Positions 34,321-36,799 of a stretch of DNA of 36,799 nt are shown here, in pieces (within the stretch, counting starts at the first letter, position 1; each line of letters starts with the position of its first letter). Origin of the DNA: Acidobacteriota bacterium (lineage in GTDB: Bacteria > Acidobacteriota > Terriglobia > Terriglobales > Acidobacteriaceae); the NCBI GenBank assembly GCA_028876335.1, contig JAGWSG010000119.1, forward strand, positions 1 to 36,799, in the 5' to 3' direction. The translations under genes were made by a program, and so were the position numbers. The notes below the pieces were generated by a model. That model was not told the DNA's origin and searched no databases. It worked only from the letters and a program-made list of their open reading frames with translations.

Positions 34321-35241
34321 CTATTTTCGGGAAAGTCCAATTGCTGTTTCGAGTTCACGCCGTATTTCGGACACAATCTCGTTTTTGCGCTTCTCGCGGA
34401 AGAGGCCTTTAGCGCTGAGATAGGTTTCCATGGCCCCAATCGGGTCATGTGGCTGACCGTTGTTGCGCCAGGCCTGCATGGCTTCATGCCTGGGTCCGAG
34501 GCATTCAATCAGAGTCGCGCCGCGATCAATGCGCGCGCGGCTAAGTGCCTCGCTTGCCACGCGATAAACCGCGACGACGTCGCCTCCATCGACTGCAATG
34601 GTGGGGACGCCATGCGCCATGCGCGCCAGATGCTTGTCACCTTCCTGCACCAGACTTTCGCGTTTTTCGGTCGCATGCAGGTCCACCAGAATCATGGGCA
34701 GCTGGTGACGGCCACAGAAAGCGAGAGCTTCACGATTGCTGGCGACTGAATCTTCAGAGCTTTCCATGAAGGCCACCACAACACGACCGCTGCAGCGCAT
34801 TTTGTGCGCCATCGCCACGCCACACGCGGTGTGCAGCCGTGCCGCATTGCCGCCCTCCTGCGGCAGCACGCCCACCCCGAGACCGTGCAGCATTGCACGC
34901 TTCTGTCCGGCAGTGTTTTTGGGGCTGGTGAGTAAGGATTCGAGCTTTGCGCCCTTTACCAGGGCAGAAAGCGAGCTTTCCCTCGTCAAACTGAGGCCGT
35001 CTTCGGTGTGCAGGTCCACGGTGACGGCTGCGACGGCGGCTTCCCAGCCAACGGTTTCAGAAAAATCGGGGAGGCGGGGGGTGCGGAGGGAGGAGACGGT
35101 GTCGGCGGTCATGCGGCACTTCAGCATGGCCACGTACATCTCCCATAAACGCACCCTTTTGATGAGGGAAAACGCTTCTTTTTCGGGCTCCGGCTCGACT
35201 ACGTGAATTTCACGCTGGTCTTTAACTGCAACTGTGCTCAT
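34321..35241 (-). CDS. E1-alpha-like protein (2-oxoacid dehydrogenase alpha fold) lacking the ThDP motif
   Basis: 306 aa. Overall pattern follows the alpha subunit of pyruvate/branched-chain dehydrogenase E1: LWEMYVAMLKCRM, then EAAVAAVTVDL, ALVKGAKLESLL, and a later MARMAHGV..VDGGDVVAVYRVASEALSRAR and GATLIEC block. The thiamine-diphosphate motif (GDG followed by about 30 residues and NN) is missing: the place of FFGDGA reads FMESSED, and the NN position reads VDLHA. The glycine-rich substrate loop is also replaced. Probably not an active decarboxylase; a regulatory or scaffolding role, or a new activity, is possible. No beta subunit adjoins. GTG 35256 is a longer start. It is 48 nt from the argJ stop on the same strand. 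Confidence 0.75.
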   Translation of the reverse strand: MSTVAVKDQREIHVVEPEPEKEAFSLIKRVRLWEMYVAMLKCRMTADTVSSLRTPRLPDFSETVGWEAAVAAVTVDLHTEDGLSLTRESSLSALVKGAKLESLLTSPKNTAGQKRAMLHGLGVGVLPQEGGNAARLHTACGVAMAHKMRCSGRVVVAFMESSEDSVASNREALAFCGRHQLPMILVDLHATEKRESLVQEGDKHLARMAHGVPTIAVDGGDVVAVYRVASEALSRARIDRGATLIECLGPRHEAMQAWRNNGQPHDPIGAMETYLSAKGLFREKRKNEIVSEIRRELETAIGLSRK

Positions 35242-35289
35242 GGCTCTCTTGGTCACGGGTTGATTGTAAATTGCGGTGCGAGCGCCAGA

Positions 35290-36501
35290 TTACGTGGAGT
35301 AGTCGGCGTTGATGCTGACGTACTGGTGGGTAAGGTCGGTGGTCCAGAAGGTGCATTTGCCCTCACCCTGATTGAGCGCAATGCGGATGGAAAACTCGGG
35401 CTGGCTGGCGTAGGCATGGGCGGCTTTCTCGTCAAAGTCGGTTGCGCGTCCGCCGTTGCGGCAGATGGGCAGGTCTCCGAACCAGATGTCGATGCGCTCG
35501 GGATCGACCTGTGCGCCGGAGTAGCCGGTGGCGGCCATGAGACGTCCCCAGTTGGGGTCGTTGCCAGCCCAGGCGGTTTTGACGAGAGGCGAGTGAGCGA
35601 TGGCTTTGGCCACTTTGAGGGCGTCGGCATCAGAGGCGGCGCCTTCAATCTGCAGCTCGACGACGTGGCTGAGTCCTTCGCCGTCGGCGACGACCTGTTT
35701 AGCGAGGGAGGTGCAGACGGTGCGCAGAGCCTCGGAGAAGTCGCGGTCATTTGCGGCGACGGCTGCGCCGCTGGCACCGCTGGCCAGGACCAGCACAGTG
35801 TCATTGGTGGAGGTGTCGCCATCGACGCTGATGCGGTTGAAGCTGACCTCAACGGCGGCGCGGAGAAAGTCATCAAGAAGAGCAGGTTCCACGGCCGCGT
35901 CGGTAAGGATGTAGACCAGCATGGTGGCGTGGGGAACGAGCTGCGGGTGGATCATGCCGGAGCCCTTGCAGACGCCGGCGATGCGGACTTCCTTGCCGCC
36001 AATCTGCACGCGAATGAAGGCGGTTTTCTCAACCGTGTCAGTGGTGAGAATGGCCTGGGCCACCTGCTGGAAATGGTCGCCGTCAGAGCCGAGGGTGGAC
36101 TTGAGCTCAGGCAATGCAGCGACAAGCTTTTCCGCGGGCAGGGGTACGCCGATGATGCCGGTGGAGGAAGGGAAGACTTCTTCTGCTTTGCAGTCAAAGG
36201 CCTGCGCCACGGCGGCACAGGTGCGCAGCGCGGCGTCAAGGCCGGGCTGGCCGACGGCGCAGTTGGCATTGCCGGCATTGATGGCGGCTACGCGGACGCG
36301 GCCGCCGGTAGCAGTGAGGTGCTGCCTGTCCACGGCGAGCGGGGCGGCCTGCACCTTGTTGGCGGTGAAAAGGGCGGCTGCGCTGGCCGGCTGATCGGCC
36401 ACGATGAGGGCAAAATCGGTGCGTCCGCTGGCCTTGAGGCCGGCCTTGACTGCGCCAAAGCGGAAGCCCTTGGGAATCAGGAATGTGCTTACGTCGCTCA
36501 T
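35290..36501 (-). CDS. argJ: Bifunctional glutamate N-acetyltransferase / amino-acid acetyltransferase
   Basis: 403 aa. Moves the acetyl group from N-acetylornithine to glutamate (and can use acetyl-CoA) in arginine synthesis. The precursor self-cleaves before the Thr of HATMLVYILTDA; KGSGMIHP lies just upstream, NAGNANCAVG and SSTGIIGVPLP form the oxyanion and substrate regions, and the C-terminal AGNDPNWGRLMAATGYSGA is typical. The protein ends ...QYVSINADYST. Full length. ATG 36501 gives the usual N-terminus. The E1-alpha-like gene follows 48 nt later and may be co-transcribed. A long open frame antisense to it is a composition artefact. Confidence 0.97.
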   Translation of the reverse strand: MSDVSTFLIPKGFRFGAVKAGLKASGRTDFALIVADQPASAAALFTANKVQAAPLAVDRQHLTATGGRVRVAAINAGNANCAVGQPGLDAALRTCAAVAQAFDCKAEEVFPSSTGIIGVPLPAEKLVAALPELKSTLGSDGDHFQQVAQAILTTDTVEKTAFIRVQIGGKEVRIAGVCKGSGMIHPQLVPHATMLVYILTDAAVEPALLDDFLRAAVEVSFNRISVDGDTSTNDTVLVLASGASGAAVAANDRDFSEALRTVCTSLAKQVVADGEGLSHVVELQIEGAASDADALKVAKAIAHSPLVKTAWAGNDPNWGRLMAATGYSGAQVDPERIDIWFGDLPICRNGGRATDFDEKAAHAYASQPEFSIRIALNQGEGKCTFWTTDLTHQYVSINADYST

Positions 36502-36799
36502 TGACCGTAGTGTATCGTTCGCGGGCGCGAAAGATGACCTCTTAGAGATCAGGCACCTGCTGGGGCGCGGCAGAGGCCGGCTGTTTGCGCGTGGGAGATT
36601 CGTGGCGGAAAGGTGATGAATTTGTGGACGGAGCGGAGGTGTTTGTTGAGGGAAATGTGGCCGATTGCGGGGACGGAGTTAGGGTGCGCGGAAATGCCCA
36701 GATCGACATGGGCTTTTTGGTGCGGATTGGTGAGACAAAAGTGGATTGTTGCGTTTTTGCTGGACAACGCATTGCGGGCGGCAGACGGCGCTTGTGCGC
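36502..36799. other. Unassigned right end of the window
   Basis: Minus frames ending at 36542 and 36549 stay open or nearly open to the window edge, and a plus frame from ATG 36616 (after GGAAAGG) also runs off the end. None shows a recognisable motif. It could be the 3' end of a gene upstream of argJ, the 5' end of a plus-strand gene, or non-coding. Confidence 0.3.

Noticed and set aside
33752..34423. Plus-strand frame of 223 codons
   Set aside because: Antisense to the Wzi-like and E1-alpha-like genes; no features.
35203..36504. A 433-codon open frame on the plus strand covering argJ
   Set aside because: It is codon-aligned antisense to argJ, whose motifs are intact; its Gly/Val/Ala/Asp-rich reading is what GC-rich antisense codons give. 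No family features.

Overview
The window looks like a chromosomal stretch of an acidobacterium, most likely class Terriglobia (Acidobacteriaceae-like). Pointers are a PadR regulator next to a MacB/FtsX permease of the acidobacterial ADOP type, a GH79 glycosidase of the kind known from Acidobacterium, several Tat-exported oxidoreductases and hydrolases, and moderately high GC with frequent GTG/TTG starts. This placement is inference from gene content; no rRNA is present. No tRNA, CRISPR array, prophage or intact insertion sequence was seen.

Layout. 1-3003 (+): an MlaF-like ABC ATPase, a 570-bp AT-richer gap, and a polyprenyl-phosphate sugar transferase broken by two compensating single-base indels. 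3096-5810 (+): glutamine-dependent NAD synthetase and an exported DsbA-like protein, closed by a perfect 16-bp hairpin that also serves the opposite strand. 5893-7461 (-): a compact operon of ArsR regulator, SRPBCC protein, DoxX-like membrane protein and DUF1801 protein, with an 18-bp palindromic operator lying between the -35 and -10 boxes. 7649-11780 (+): a two-subunit molybdenum hydroxylase of isoquinoline oxidoreductase type, a DUF1579-like protein and an exported Arg/Asp/Gln-rich protein. 11860-18526: a glycan-related district with a Tat-exported GH172 protein, Dabb and NTF2-like proteins, a GH79 glycosidase, tyrS and a Tat-exported sulfatase. 18612-21614 (-): the ADOP permease and its PadR regulator, again with a palindrome overlapping a TTGACA box and no room for a leader. 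21778-24579 (+): a five-haem cytochrome and a zinc alcohol dehydrogenase. 24678-27654: a membrane GGDEF protein and, divergently, an NRAMP-family protein with an altered metal site. 27709-29071 (-): Nudix and HAD phosphatase. 29288-32425 (+): an exported Cys-rich rhodanese, a TlpA thioredoxin and two overlapping tyrosine recombinases (Xer pair). 32441-36501 (-): a Wzi-like outer-membrane protein, an E1-alpha-like protein that has lost the thiamine-diphosphate motif, and argJ. The last 298 bases hold nothing I can assign.

Most genes are housekeeping or typical acidobacterial accessory functions. I found no clear new multi-gene system. The items most worth attention are the E1-alpha-like probable pseudoenzyme, the NRAMP relative with replaced metal ligands, the two repressor promoters that imply leaderless mRNAs, the broken sugar transferase, and the palindrome at the predicted start of the rhodanese-TlpA transcript.
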